A stretch of DNA of 64,000 nt from Robiginitomaculum sp. (GTDB lineage: Bacteria; Pseudomonadota; Alphaproteobacteria; Caulobacterales; Maricaulaceae). Position 1 is the first letter of the stretch. Each line of letters opens with the position of its first letter. Both the position numbers and the translations under genes were made by a program. Positions 18,726-27,632 of this stretch are shown one piece after another. The notes under the pieces were generated by a model, which did not search any database, was not told where the DNA came from, and saw only the letters and a program-made list of their open reading frames with translations. The DNA is taken from contig JAKIUV010000002.1 of assembly GCA_021647375.1 (NCBI GenBank), forward strand, positions 1 through 64,000, written 5' to 3'.

Positions 18726-19528
18726 TGTAAATTGACCTCTATTGTCATGGGCATATCGTCCCTGATGATTTGGATACTGGCATAGCGAGCCTGCTTTAAG
18801 TTCTTCCACAGCATAGGCAGGTTAACCCGGCTTTGCGATAGGCTTTCTCCGTTAATCGCCGTGACTATATCGTTTTGCTTGAACCCGTATGTATCAAGGG
18901 ATTTCCCGCGCCTGGATCGCATACGATATCCGATAACATTACGCCCCTCACGGTGTGGATAGAACCGCAAATCATTGATCATGTCCTGGGCTTTGAAGGC
19001 CAAGGCCGCCATCTCAATGGCATGGCTGATAGCTTTATCTGTTTCGGCCTTGCCTTGGCGAGACAAGCGTTCTTTGACGCCGTTCCTATCCAATATGACA
19101 AAATCTATATCGACGCGCTCCAAAATTACGCCAGGGATAATCTCATCACCGATGAAATATGTTGCTTGCTCATCATCAGGCGTTTGAATAATTGCGCTCG
19201 ATGTTTCGCCGCCAATATCGGCGCGCATACCGTAGACTTGTAGGTCTAATTTGGTCTCTGGCGCGGACTCTACAAATTGCGCCGAAACCTCTATTGGCTT
19301 AGCTTCGCGGTGAAAGGGGTCAAATGTACTCAGGATTGATGTATCGATTTTATCTGTCATGACCGCTGGAACAAAGCGCATTCCACCGCCGCTTGGCGGC
19401 ACCACTTCACGTTCTGCCGAAAGCAGAGGCAAAACTGATTTAGCCAAAACGGCCACGAATATTGTCGCCAAAGCAAGCTCCAGCACCACTATTGGCCTAA
19501 AATTAGACATATCGAGTTTAGTAGCCAT
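18722..19528 (-). CDS. gspC: Type II secretion protein C
   Basis: The inner-membrane protein that contacts the secretin and selects substrates. It has 268 residues: cytoplasmic tail, one membrane segment at about 14-33 (VVLELALATIFVAVLAKSVL), homology region (LQVYGMRADIGGETSSAIIQ ... YFIGDEIIPGVILERV), and a C-terminal PDZ-like domain (GYRMRSRRGKSLDTYGFKQNDIV, AINGES). It is the first gene of the gsp operon, so the promoter should lie in the 127 bases upstream. Confidence 0.93.
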   Translation of the reverse strand: MATKLDMSNFRPIVVLELALATIFVAVLAKSVLPLLSAEREVVPPSGGGMRFVPAVMTDKIDTSILSTFDPFHREAKPIEVSAQFVESAPETKLDLQVYGMRADIGGETSSAIIQTPDDEQATYFIGDEIIPGVILERVDIDFVILDRNGVKERLSRQGKAETDKAISHAIEMAALAFKAQDMINDLRFYPHREGRNVIGYRMRSRRGKSLDTYGFKQNDIVTAINGESLSQSRVNLPMLWKNLKQARYASIQIIRDDMPMTIEVNLQ

Positions 19529-19655
19529 TCAGGCTCCCCATTCAAGGCGCAATTCTAATTATACGGCAAAACTCCGTATTCAGTTCATTCATATGCACGA
19601 CTTCTAATTTATGCAGAAAGTTTGGGAGGTAGGCAAGTTAAATACTTCTCATGCT

Positions 19656-21095
19656 TTATGACCAGTCAACACCCATGACAGCTTTGGTTTCCAAATAGTC
19701 CTCAAATCCTTCCAAAGACCATTCCCGGCCATTGCCAGAGCGCTTATAACCGCCGAACGGCGCATTAATGTCGGTCGGTGCGCCGTTGACATGCACCATG
19801 CCCGCACGAATTTGCCCGGCAACTCGTTTTACACCTTCGGAATTGCTGCCAGAAATATAGCCCGACAAACCATAAATCGTGTCATTTGCAATAGATACAG
19901 CGTCTTCTTCATCCACGTAAGGTAGGATACACAAAACCGGGCCAAAGATTTCCTCGCGGGCTATTGTCATCTCATTATTGACATTACCAAACACAGTAGG
20001 CCGTACATAAAAGCCCCGGTTAAGATGTTCTGGCCGCCCTAATCCACCTGCCGCCAAGGTCGCGCCCTCCTCTAGACCTTTTTCTATCAGGCTTTGGATA
20101 CGGTTATACTGGATTTCGGAAACTACAGTTCCCATACCCATACCATCACTAGTCGGGTCTGCGACTTGCACGGCCTCTGCAGCACTTGCCGCCACTTTGA
20201 TCGCCGCGTCCATGCGGTGTTCCGGCACCAACATCCGCGAAGGTGCATTACAATTCTGGCCGGAGTTCATAGTCATAGACTGCATGCCGCCCGCCACAGC
20301 TTTGGCAAATGCTTCGTCGTCCAAATCGTCCATAATTATATTGGCCGATTTCCCGCCCAGTTCCTGTGTTACGCGCTTAACAGTCGGAGCCGCAGCTTGT
20401 GCCACCATAACACCTGCACGGGTCGAGCCTGTGAACGACACCATATCAATGCCTTCGTGTGCAGCAATCGCACCCCCGACCGTCGGCCCGTCGCCGTGAA
20501 CCATATTGACAACACCCGCTGGCACCCCAGCATCATGGAGAATTTCCATGAGAATATCGGCACTTAGCGGAGAAACTTCACTTGGCTTCCAAACCACGGT
20601 ACAGCCTGTAGCAAGTGCAGGTGCCAATTTGCAACCGATCTGGTTCATGGGCCAATTCCACGGCGTGATGAAACCACAAACCCCGATAGCTTCTTTGGAA
20701 ATATGGGTGGTTCCGCGTTGCTCCTCAAACTCATAAGTCTCCAGCACCTTGGCCGCCGTCATTAAATGCCCAAGCCCGGACCCTGCATGACCACTAGCCG
20801 CCAACCATTTCGGCGCGCCCATTTCGGTAGTGATAGCCGCCGCCAAATCCCCCATACGGGCTTGATAACCAGCAATGACTTTACCAAGCAACTCCAACCG
20901 TTCTTCGCGGCTAGTCTGTGAAAATGATACAAAAGCCTTGCGCGCAGATGCGACGGCTACGTCCACATCAGCACCAGAGCCAAGCGATAAAACTGCGCAG
21001 GCTTCTTCGGTGGCTGGATTAACCACATCAATACTTTGCCCACCCGTAGGCGAAACCCATTCACCACCAATATAAATTCTATCCAGTTTTTGCAT
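19656..21095 (-). CDS. NAD(P)-dependent aldehyde dehydrogenase
   Basis: ALDH superfamily, 479 residues from the ATG at 21095, which has an excellent AGGAGGG site; an upstream in-frame ATG at 21119 does not. It shows the Rossmann region FITPWNWPMNQIG, the catalytic Glu in TQELGGKSAN, the catalytic Cys in NSGQNCNAPSR, and EEIFGPVLCILPY. Substrate is not determinable. The position just downstream of mmsB in the same direction suggests a role with the valine pathway or another short-chain aldehyde. Confidence 0.88.
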   Translation of the reverse strand: MQKLDRIYIGGEWVSPTGGQSIDVVNPATEEACAVLSLGSGADVDVAVASARKAFVSFSQTSREERLELLGKVIAGYQARMGDLAAAITTEMGAPKWLAASGHAGSGLGHLMTAAKVLETYEFEEQRGTTHISKEAIGVCGFITPWNWPMNQIGCKLAPALATGCTVVWKPSEVSPLSADILMEILHDAGVPAGVVNMVHGDGPTVGGAIAAHEGIDMVSFTGSTRAGVMVAQAAAPTVKRVTQELGGKSANIIMDDLDDEAFAKAVAGGMQSMTMNSGQNCNAPSRMLVPEHRMDAAIKVAASAAEAVQVADPTSDGMGMGTVVSEIQYNRIQSLIEKGLEEGATLAAGGLGRPEHLNRGFYVRPTVFGNVNNEMTIAREEIFGPVLCILPYVDEEDAVSIANDTIYGLSGYISGSNSEGVKRVAGQIRAGMVHVNGAPTDINAPFGGYKRSGNGREWSLEGFEDYLETKAVMGVDWS

Positions 21096-21169
21096 ATACC
21101 CTCCTGTTATTTTTCGCATACTGCCACAAGTGACCGGGCTTGCCTAGCACAGGATTTCGTTAACAAAAA

Positions 21170-22060
21170 TTATAATGACCCATTTATCAATTTCATAATC
21201 CCGGAAAAATCAAGATCATCTTTGCCAGCGCTTTCCATCAGAGCATAAAGGGCTTCGGCTTGGGCGCCGAGCGGGGTTGCGGCTTTGGCGGCGCTGGACG
21301 CATCTGCGGCAAGGCGTAAATCCTTAAGCATCATAGCGGCGCTAAACCCCGGCTTATAATTATTATTGGACGGGGCGGTTGGTACAGGGCCGGGCGCAGG
21401 GCAATAACTGGTCATAGACCAATTTTGGCCAGATGCGGTGGAAGAAATATCGTAGAATGTTTGTGCGTCCAGGCCAAGTTTTTCCGCCAGAGAGAAAGCT
21501 TCACACGTCCCGATCATATGTATGCCGAGCAACATATTATTGCACACCTTAGCCACTTGGCCATTACCCGCCGCGCCTGCGTGAAAAATGTTTTTACCCA
21601 TAATGTACAGATACGGTTTCGCACCTGCAAAAGCCGCGTCCGTGCCGCCGACCATGAATGTCAAAGTCCCCGCCGCCGCCGCCGCCACACCGCCCGAGAC
21701 AGGTGCATCAACCATCTTCAGCCCTTTGGCATTAGCTGCGTCGATTACGGTACGCGCACTGTCAATGTCGATTGTCGAACTATCAATCAGCAAAGTCCCG
21801 TCCGCCGCATTGGCAATAATTCCGTCGTCCCCTAAATATATCCCGCGCACATGCTGGCCAGCAGGCAACATCGTCACCACAACATCAGCCCCGTCCACGG
21901 CATCCAACATAGACTGAGCCGCAACACACCCTGCCCCCACGGCCTTCTCAACCGCATCCTTGGACAAATCAAATGCCTGCACAACATGCCCGGCCTGCGC
22001 CAAATTAGCAGCCATACCACCCCCCATATTCCCAAGCCCGATAAATGCGATTGTGGTCAT
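21170..22060 (-). CDS. mmsB: 3-hydroxyisobutyrate dehydrogenase
   Basis: Oxidises 3-hydroxyisobutyrate to methylmalonate semialdehyde with NAD in valine catabolism. It has 296 residues, with the N-terminal dinucleotide fold IAFIGLGNMGGGMAANL and AFDLS at the end of beta-2, the substrate-binding DAPVSGGVAAAAAGTL, the catalytic Lys in GNGQVAKVCNNML, and a C-terminal KDLRLAADAS helix. It lies in the gene set containing the other three valine steps. The family includes related beta-hydroxyacid dehydrogenases, but context favours mmsB. Confidence 0.92.
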   Translation of the reverse strand: MTTIAFIGLGNMGGGMAANLAQAGHVVQAFDLSKDAVEKAVGAGCVAAQSMLDAVDGADVVVTMLPAGQHVRGIYLGDDGIIANAADGTLLIDSSTIDIDSARTVIDAANAKGLKMVDAPVSGGVAAAAAGTLTFMVGGTDAAFAGAKPYLYIMGKNIFHAGAAGNGQVAKVCNNMLLGIHMIGTCEAFSLAEKLGLDAQTFYDISSTASGQNWSMTSYCPAPGPVPTAPSNNNYKPGFSAAMMLKDLRLAADASSAAKAATPLGAQAEALYALMESAGKDDLDFSGIMKLINGSL

Positions 22061-22205
22061 TGAATTTCCCTATTTTTAATTTCTAAAATCCACACCAGCT
22101 TACTGAACCATTACTCGTTTCACAACAACCGATATGATATGTGCATCTTCTCGCATTGACAAATTTGCAAATACACATAGAAGAATCCCACACACGGAGA
22201 ACATT

Positions 22206-23315
22206 ATGCGCTTTTACAGCACTATTAGCTTAGCCATCACGCTCATCATTCCATTCGCTAGCACCGCAGTATATGCGCAAGAGGCAGACACGCCAACAAT
22301 CAAACAACTGATCAAATCCGCCAAGGCAGGCGACATGAATGCGCAATACGACCTCGCCATTAGCTATGATTTCGGAGAGGGTGTAGAAATTGACGACAAA
22401 AAAGCTGTGAAATGGTACCGTGCCGCCGCCGAACAAGGACTAAAAAACGCCCAATATAATTTAGCCTTTATGTATGATGAGGGCGAAGGTGTCGCGCAAA
22501 GTAAGGAAAATGCTTTCAAATGGTTTGAGAAAGCCGCCCAGCAAGGGTTTGCCGAAGCCCAATATTCCCTAGCGACACGTTATGACGAGGGTATTGGTGT
22601 AGATATTGATGACAAAAAAGCCGTCAAATGGTATATGGCCGCCGCTGAACAAGGATTAGTGCAAGCCCAGCATAATCTGGCTTATATGTATAGCGACGGC
22701 GAGGGTATAACCCAAAGCAAAACGCTTGCTTTTAAGTGGTTTGAAAAAGCCGCCTTACAAGGATTTGCAGAATCACAATTCGACCTTGGCTATCGCTATG
22801 ATGAGGGTATCGGTGTTGAGCAAGACCATGCACTAGCATTACAATGGTACGAAAAATCGGCGGCACAAGATTATGCCCTCGCCCAATATAATTTGGGCGT
22901 TAAATACGATACGGGCAATGGTGTCGACCTTGATTATGACAAAGCGCGTATGTGGTATAAAAAAGCCGTCGCGCTAGATTACCCCGATGCACAATATAAT
23001 CTTGCCTATATGTATGATGAGGGGCACGGGGTTAAGGAGAACAACAGGCTCGCGGTTAAATATTATAAACTTGCCGCCCACCAAGGCTTCCCGGACGGTA
23101 TGAATAATTTGGGCTATATGCTCCTAAACGGCGACGGCATAAAGAAAGATGTCAAACTTGCTTATATGTGGTTTCTCTTGGCCGAAAAGGCCGAATATGA
23201 ACTTGCGCCAGGTAATGTGAAAATTGCCCGCCGCAAGTTAAGGCGCAAGAAAAGACTGGAGGCAGAAGCCATGGCCGAGACTTGCCTGGCTTCGGAATAC
23301 AAGAATTGCGGCTAG
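22206..23315 (+). CDS. Exported Sel1-repeat (TPR-like) protein
   Basis: A 369-residue protein starting at the ATG at 22206, ten bases after GGAG. An upstream extension to 22134 has no site and would bury the signal peptide (MRFYSTISLAITLIIPF ... VYAQ). The mature protein is about nine Sel1 repeats of 36 residues (pattern A-QYNLA-MYDEGEGV ... A-KWYEKAA-QG), then a short basic tail with a Cys pair (CLASEYKNCG). Repeats alternate as pairs: the KWYRAAAEQGL/KWFEKAAQQGF pair recurs almost unchanged 72 residues later, so part of the array arose by duplication of a two-repeat unit. Sel1 proteins usually scaffold envelope or signalling complexes; no partner is evident. Confidence 0.9.
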   Translation: MRFYSTISLAITLIIPFASTAVYAQEADTPTIKQLIKSAKAGDMNAQYDLAISYDFGEGVEIDDKKAVKWYRAAAEQGLKNAQYNLAFMYDEGEGVAQSKENAFKWFEKAAQQGFAEAQYSLATRYDEGIGVDIDDKKAVKWYMAAAEQGLVQAQHNLAYMYSDGEGITQSKTLAFKWFEKAALQGFAESQFDLGYRYDEGIGVEQDHALALQWYEKSAAQDYALAQYNLGVKYDTGNGVDLDYDKARMWYKKAVALDYPDAQYNLAYMYDEGHGVKENNRLAVKYYKLAAHQGFPDGMNNLGYMLLNGDGIKKDVKLAYMWFLLAEKAEYELAPGNVKIARRKLRRKKRLEAEAMAETCLASEYKNCG

Positions 23316-23323
23316 ATTAGGTA

Positions 23324-24400
23324 CTAGTCCAAAAACTCTAACTCTTTTTGGGTTTGTCTGAAAGCTGCTCGCACATCATCCAAATTTACATCTGCAATCG
23401 AAGCCGCCGCCCATTTCGGATTGCGGTCTTTATCTATGACTGCCGCCCGCACGCCTTCGACAAAGTCGGGTATACTCGTGAAATTCAAGGATAAATCCAG
23501 TTCCTGGCGCATGGCTTCGCGGAATTTGAATTTTCCACCGCGTCTGAGTGCTTCAAAGGTAATGTAGACGGCGAGCGGGGATTTACTCTCTAAGAATGAA
23601 AGTTGCTTGCTTGCCCAGGCTATATTTTCGGCGTTGCTTTTATTAGGTTTGGCATTGGCATAGCTGCGCAGGCTGGCATATATTTCAGGTAATGTGTCCT
23701 TATCGAATGCGTCAATTGCTTGTGGTAAGGGTGCTGGCATGTCTGGCCGTTTTACAAAAGATTTCAGAACCTCCATGACCGGACCGTCCAGCCCGTTTAA
23801 TTCGGCTTTACCAAGTGCGGTTTTAAAAGCTTCATGTTTGTCACTGGGGATATAAACATTAGCAATACCAAAGGCGCAGGTTTGGGCGGTTTTCAACCGC
23901 GCCCCCGTCAGGCCAAGCCAATTTCCAATATCCTTGCCAAGGCGCGGTAGAAAATATGTACCGCCTACATCCGGGAAATAGCCAATACCCGTTTCCGGCA
24001 TAGCGAACAAAGTATTGTCCCCGGCCACCCGCAAGCGCCCATGTACGGACAGCCCTACGCCGCCGCCCATGACGATACCGTCAATCATGGCGATATAGGG
24101 TTTCTTATAGCGGTAAATCAGCTCGTTTAGCGCATATTCCGTGCGCCAAAATTCTTCGGCGCGCCCGTCTCCCGCCTTGGCGCTATCATGCAGCATGATA
24201 ATATCGCCGCCGGCACAAAATGCGCGCTCTCCGGCACCCTCAACCAGCACGGCACCAATCCTATCGTCGTCCTCCCAGGCCAGCATCACCTTGGTCATAG
24301 CCGCACACATTTCCGTGGTCAGTGCGTTTAAGGCTTTGGGACGGTTAAGGGTGACAACGCCCAGATTACCGAAAACTTCAAATTGGATTTGGTTGGTCAT
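23324..24400 (-). CDS. 3-hydroxyisobutyryl-CoA hydrolase (enoyl-CoA hydratase/isomerase family)
   Basis: Hydrolyses 3-hydroxyisobutyryl-CoA to 3-hydroxyisobutyrate in valine degradation. The 358-residue length matches HIBCH rather than plain enoyl-CoA hydratases (about 260). Crotonase-fold oxyanion motifs are GAGERAFCAGGDI and IDGIVMGGGVGLS, followed by the HIBCH hallmark MPETGIGYFPDVGGTYFLPR and a C-terminal EGVRAAVIDKDRNPKW region. The enzyme acts between the acyl-CoA dehydrogenase/hydratase steps and mmsB. A separate enoyl-CoA hydratase is not in this cluster. Confidence 0.92.
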   Translation of the reverse strand: MTNQIQFEVFGNLGVVTLNRPKALNALTTEMCAAMTKVMLAWEDDDRIGAVLVEGAGERAFCAGGDIIMLHDSAKAGDGRAEEFWRTEYALNELIYRYKKPYIAMIDGIVMGGGVGLSVHGRLRVAGDNTLFAMPETGIGYFPDVGGTYFLPRLGKDIGNWLGLTGARLKTAQTCAFGIANVYIPSDKHEAFKTALGKAELNGLDGPVMEVLKSFVKRPDMPAPLPQAIDAFDKDTLPEIYASLRSYANAKPNKSNAENIAWASKQLSFLESKSPLAVYITFEALRRGGKFKFREAMRQELDLSLNFTSIPDFVEGVRAAVIDKDRNPKWAAASIADVNLDDVRAAFRQTQKELEFLD

Positions 24401-24422
24401 AGGAAATTCCTTGAAATACCTT

Positions 24423-24593
24423 CCTCTCCTTGGGGAGAGGTCGCGTTCGCTCTTGCGAACTGCGGGTGAGGGGCAATAATGCCGGGCGTCAAGGCGAATG
24501 CAATTGCTAACTTATGTATTATCAAAATATATCCCCTCACCCTCGCTTCGCTCGACCTCTCCCCAAGGAGAGGTAATGAAAACAAGTTTTCAT
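24423..24593. repeat. Palindrome-ended intergenic repeat, copy 1
   Basis: The ends are inverted: cctctccttggggagaggtc at the left mirrors cgacctctccccaaggagag at the right, with inner gggtgagggg / cccctcaccc arms. The internal stretch ggcgtcaaggcgaatgcaa is shared with the copy at 25751, in the same orientation. A small hairpin (atgaaaac-aa-gttttcat) closes the right side and also has a counterpart in copy 2. It fills the space between the hydrolase and acyl-CoA dehydrogenase genes. Confidence 0.85.
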
Positions 24594-24607
24594 GTTAGCA
24601 AAAACAA

Positions 24608-25735
24608 TCACCTGAGCAAACTCCGCGCTATAATCACCCGCATTATTTCGTTGGTGCCCTCTAATATCTGATGCACCCGTAAGTCCCGCACAATGCGTTC
24701 TATACCGTAGTCCGCCAGATAGCCGTAACCGCCGTGCAGTTGCAGGGCATCATTGGCAATGCGCGAGCCAGTGTCTGTGGCAAAGCGTTTGGCCATGGCG
24801 CAGTGGCTGGATTTATCCGGGTCGTTTTTGTCTATGCTGTCGCCAGCCCGGTAAATCATCAGCCGCGCCGCGTCCAGATCAGTCGCCATGTCGGCCAGTT
24901 TAAACTGGGTGTTTTGGAAGGCGGATATAGGCTTGCCGAATTGCTCCCGCTCGCCTGTGTACTGAATAGCCGCGTCTAGTGCCGCCCCTGCTCCGCCGAG
25001 CGAACACGCGCCGATATTCACCCGCCCGCCGTCAAGCCCTGCCATAGCGAATTTAAAGCCCGCGCCTTCATTGCCAATTCTATTGCTCACGGGGATACGG
25101 CAATCTTCAAGAATAACCTGCGCAGTCGGTTGCGCATTCCAGCCCATTTTCTTTTCCTGTGCCCCGAAACTTAGCCCCTCTGTGCCGTTTTCCACCAAAA
25201 ACGCGGATATGGATTTATCGCCCGTCTTAGCCATAACCAGATAAATATCCGAAAACCCTGCCCCCGAAATAAACGCCTTGGTGCCGTTTAAAACATAATG
25301 ATTTCCGTCTCTTACAGCCTTTGTTTTAAGTGAAGCCGCGTCCGACCCGCTACCCGGCTCAGTCAAACAATAAGAACCAATGGTTTCCATGCTCGCCAAT
25401 TTAGGCACGAACCGCGCTCGCAGACCGTCATCCCCAAATGTATCAACCATCCATGTCACCATATTATGTATGGACAAAAACGCCGCCGTAGACACACACC
25501 CGCGCGATAGCTGCTCAAATATCAAAGCCGCATCCAGCCGCCCCATCTCGGAACCACCATGCTCCGCCTTGGTATAAATAGCTGCAAATCCAAGCCCCGC
25601 CGCCTTTTCAAGAACGCCGCGAGACATAGACTTCTCTTCGTCCCACTCAGCCGCAAATGGCGCAAGCTCGACGTCACTAAACTGCCGCGCCATGTCGCGG
25701 ATCATCACTTGTTCTTCTGTGAGGCTAAAATCCAT
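24608..25735 (-). CDS. Acyl-CoA dehydrogenase, probably isobutyryl-CoA dehydrogenase
   Basis: A FAD enzyme of 375 residues that introduces the alpha-beta double bond into a short or branched acyl-CoA. Signatures are YCLTEPGSGSDAASLKTKA, a substrate/FAD region RVNIGACSLGGAGAAL, GEREQFGKPIS, and the C-terminal LHGGYGYLADYGIERIVRDLRVHQILEGTNEIMR containing the catalytic-base position of this subfamily. Context between mmsA and the 3-hydroxyisobutyryl-CoA hydrolase indicates valine breakdown. It is flanked on both sides by copies of the same intergenic repeat. Confidence 0.88.
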   Translation of the reverse strand: MDFSLTEEQVMIRDMARQFSDVELAPFAAEWDEEKSMSRGVLEKAAGLGFAAIYTKAEHGGSEMGRLDAALIFEQLSRGCVSTAAFLSIHNMVTWMVDTFGDDGLRARFVPKLASMETIGSYCLTEPGSGSDAASLKTKAVRDGNHYVLNGTKAFISGAGFSDIYLVMAKTGDKSISAFLVENGTEGLSFGAQEKKMGWNAQPTAQVILEDCRIPVSNRIGNEGAGFKFAMAGLDGGRVNIGACSLGGAGAALDAAIQYTGEREQFGKPISAFQNTQFKLADMATDLDAARLMIYRAGDSIDKNDPDKSSHCAMAKRFATDTGSRIANDALQLHGGYGYLADYGIERIVRDLRVHQILEGTNEIMRVIIARSLLR

Positions 25736-25750
25736 TACGTGTCCTTATTT

Positions 25751-25922
25751 CCTCTCCTTGGGGAGAGGCCGCGCGGGTTCTCACCCGCTGCGGGTGAGGG
25801 GAAATAATACCGGACATCAAGGCGAATGCAAATGTTAGCTTATATATCATCATGAAGAATATCCCCTCACCCTCGCTACGCTCGACCCCTCACCAAGGAG
25901 AGGTGAGAAAACTGCGTTTTCT
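25751..25922. repeat. Palindrome-ended intergenic repeat, copy 2
   Basis: Second copy of the element at 24423, same orientation, about 153 bases between the inverted ends plus the hairpin agaaaac-tgc-gttttct. The stretch between the arms is close to copy 1 but has substitutions (accgg-catcaaggcgaatgcaaatg), so the copies are not a fresh duplication. It lies between the acyl-CoA dehydrogenase start and the mmsA stop; being transcribed within the operon, it could form a large stem-loop in the mRNA. Confidence 0.85.
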
Positions 25923-25938
25923 TTGCTATTAGCCATAC

Positions 25939-27438
25939 CTAAAAAGTTGGAATCACAAATGCACTATCTTCGGACAATTCGTCGCTTTCCAGCCACCGTT
26001 GGGTTACCGTTTTTGTTTTGGTGTAAAACCGCAATCCTTCCATGCCGTATTGGTTTATGTCGCCGAAGGCGGAGCGTTTCCAGCCGCCGAAGCTGTGATA
26101 GCTTACGGGGACGGGGATGGGGACGTTGATGCCGACCATGCCAACCTCGACCCGGTCTGCGAATTCGCGGGCGGCACGACCATTGGCGGTGTAGATGGCG
26201 ACGCCGTTGCCGTATTGGTGTTCACTGGGGAGTTTTAAGGCTTCCTCAAACGTATCGGCACGGACAATTTGCAGGACAGGACCGAAAATTTCTTCTTGGT
26301 ATGTCGTCATATCCGTGGTGACATTATCCAGCAAGGTTGGCCCTAAGAAATAGCCGTCTTCATAACCTTGGAGTTCGAACCCGCGCCCGTCCACCAGCAA
26401 TTTCGCCCCCTCTTCAATAGCCAAATCAATCATGCTGGTGACTTTGGCTTTGTGGGCAGCGGTTACTACGGGGCCATAGTCTGCGTCGGGGTCGCTAGAA
26501 ATCCCGATGCGCAAACCCTCAATAGCGGGGAGCATTTTCGAGAGGAACCGCTCCGCAGTCCCCTCACCCACGGGCACAACAACCGGCAGCGCCATACAGC
26601 GTTCCCCCGCCGAGCCAAAGGCAGCGCCCAAAATATCCTGAACCGCCTGTTCCATATTGGCGTCTGGCAGGATAATACCGTGATTTTTCGCCCCGCCCAT
26701 ACACTGGGCGCGTTTACCAGCTTTAGCGGCCTCAGAATAAACATAATGGGCAATGTCGGACGAGCCGACAAAGCTAACGGCCTTGATGTCGTCGTGTTGT
26801 AAAATAGCGTCCACGGCTTCTTTGTCGCCGTTGACCACATTGAGCAAACCAATAGGCCCGCCAGCCTCAACAAATAATTCCGCTAGCCGCATTGGCACGC
26901 TCGGGTCTTTCTCGGACGGCTTCAATATGACCGCATTGCCAGTCGAAATCGCCATGCCGAACATCCACATAGGGATCATGGCGGGGAAGTTAAACGGGGT
27001 GATAGCCGCGACAACGCCCAGCGGCTTGCGGATAGAATAAACATCAATCCCCGGCCCCGCGCCCATAGTATAGTCGCCCTTTTGGTTTTGCGGGATACCG
27101 CAAGCAAATTCGATCACATCAAGCCCGCGAATAACATCACCCCGGCTGTCCGCATGAATTTTTCCGTGTTCCGACGACAACAAAGCCGCCAATTCGTCCA
27201 TATGCTGCTCAACTATTTCTTTGAACGCAAACAAAACCCGCGAACGGCGCTGGGGGTTAACCTGCGCCCATTCGGCTTGGGCTTTGACCGCCGAAGCGAT
27301 GGCCATATCCATTTCGGATGCACTCGCCAAAGCCACTTGCGCTTGTACTGCGCCCGTATTCGGATTGAAAATATCGGCTGTGCGCCCGGATGTTCCTACG
27401 ACTTTTTCGCCGCCTATGAAGTGACCTATTTGTTTCAT
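25939..27438 (-). CDS. mmsA: Methylmalonate-semialdehyde dehydrogenase (CoA-acylating)
   Basis: Oxidises methylmalonate semialdehyde to propionyl-CoA, the last step of the valine branch, and also acts in myo-inositol breakdown. It has 499 residues with MMSDH-specific motifs: AITPFNFPAMIPMWM, the GGAKNHGIILPDAN segment that replaces the usual LGGK glutamate region, the catalytic Cys in GSAGERCMALPVVV, and a C-terminal PVPVSYHSFGGWKRSAFGD. It is presumably the first gene of the transcript toward the acyl-CoA dehydrogenase, with a divergent promoter region shared with lptD. Confidence 0.95.
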   Translation of the reverse strand: MKQIGHFIGGEKVVGTSGRTADIFNPNTGAVQAQVALASASEMDMAIASAVKAQAEWAQVNPQRRSRVLFAFKEIVEQHMDELAALLSSEHGKIHADSRGDVIRGLDVIEFACGIPQNQKGDYTMGAGPGIDVYSIRKPLGVVAAITPFNFPAMIPMWMFGMAISTGNAVILKPSEKDPSVPMRLAELFVEAGGPIGLLNVVNGDKEAVDAILQHDDIKAVSFVGSSDIAHYVYSEAAKAGKRAQCMGGAKNHGIILPDANMEQAVQDILGAAFGSAGERCMALPVVVPVGEGTAERFLSKMLPAIEGLRIGISSDPDADYGPVVTAAHKAKVTSMIDLAIEEGAKLLVDGRGFELQGYEDGYFLGPTLLDNVTTDMTTYQEEIFGPVLQIVRADTFEEALKLPSEHQYGNGVAIYTANGRAAREFADRVEVGMVGINVPIPVPVSYHSFGGWKRSAFGDINQYGMEGLRFYTKTKTVTQRWLESDELSEDSAFVIPTF

Positions 27439-27632
27439 GAAAACCTCTTATTTATGTACCGCGCCAATATAATATATCGCGCCAGAAATTGTTTGCCCTA
27501 TATAAGCAATGTGCGCAATAAAACTCTCCAAAAATTCACGATAAACCCGACAAATTTCAGAGAATTGCCATAGACGCGCAGCGAATGTCGCGCTATGCAA
27601 GTTAAAATTCATTCGCCAAATCGTGGAAGACT

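Noticed and set aside
24423..25922. CRISPR array or IS-element ends for the paired repeats
   Set aside because: Only two copies, separated by a whole gene, with internal palindromy and no transposase or spacers between short repeats.
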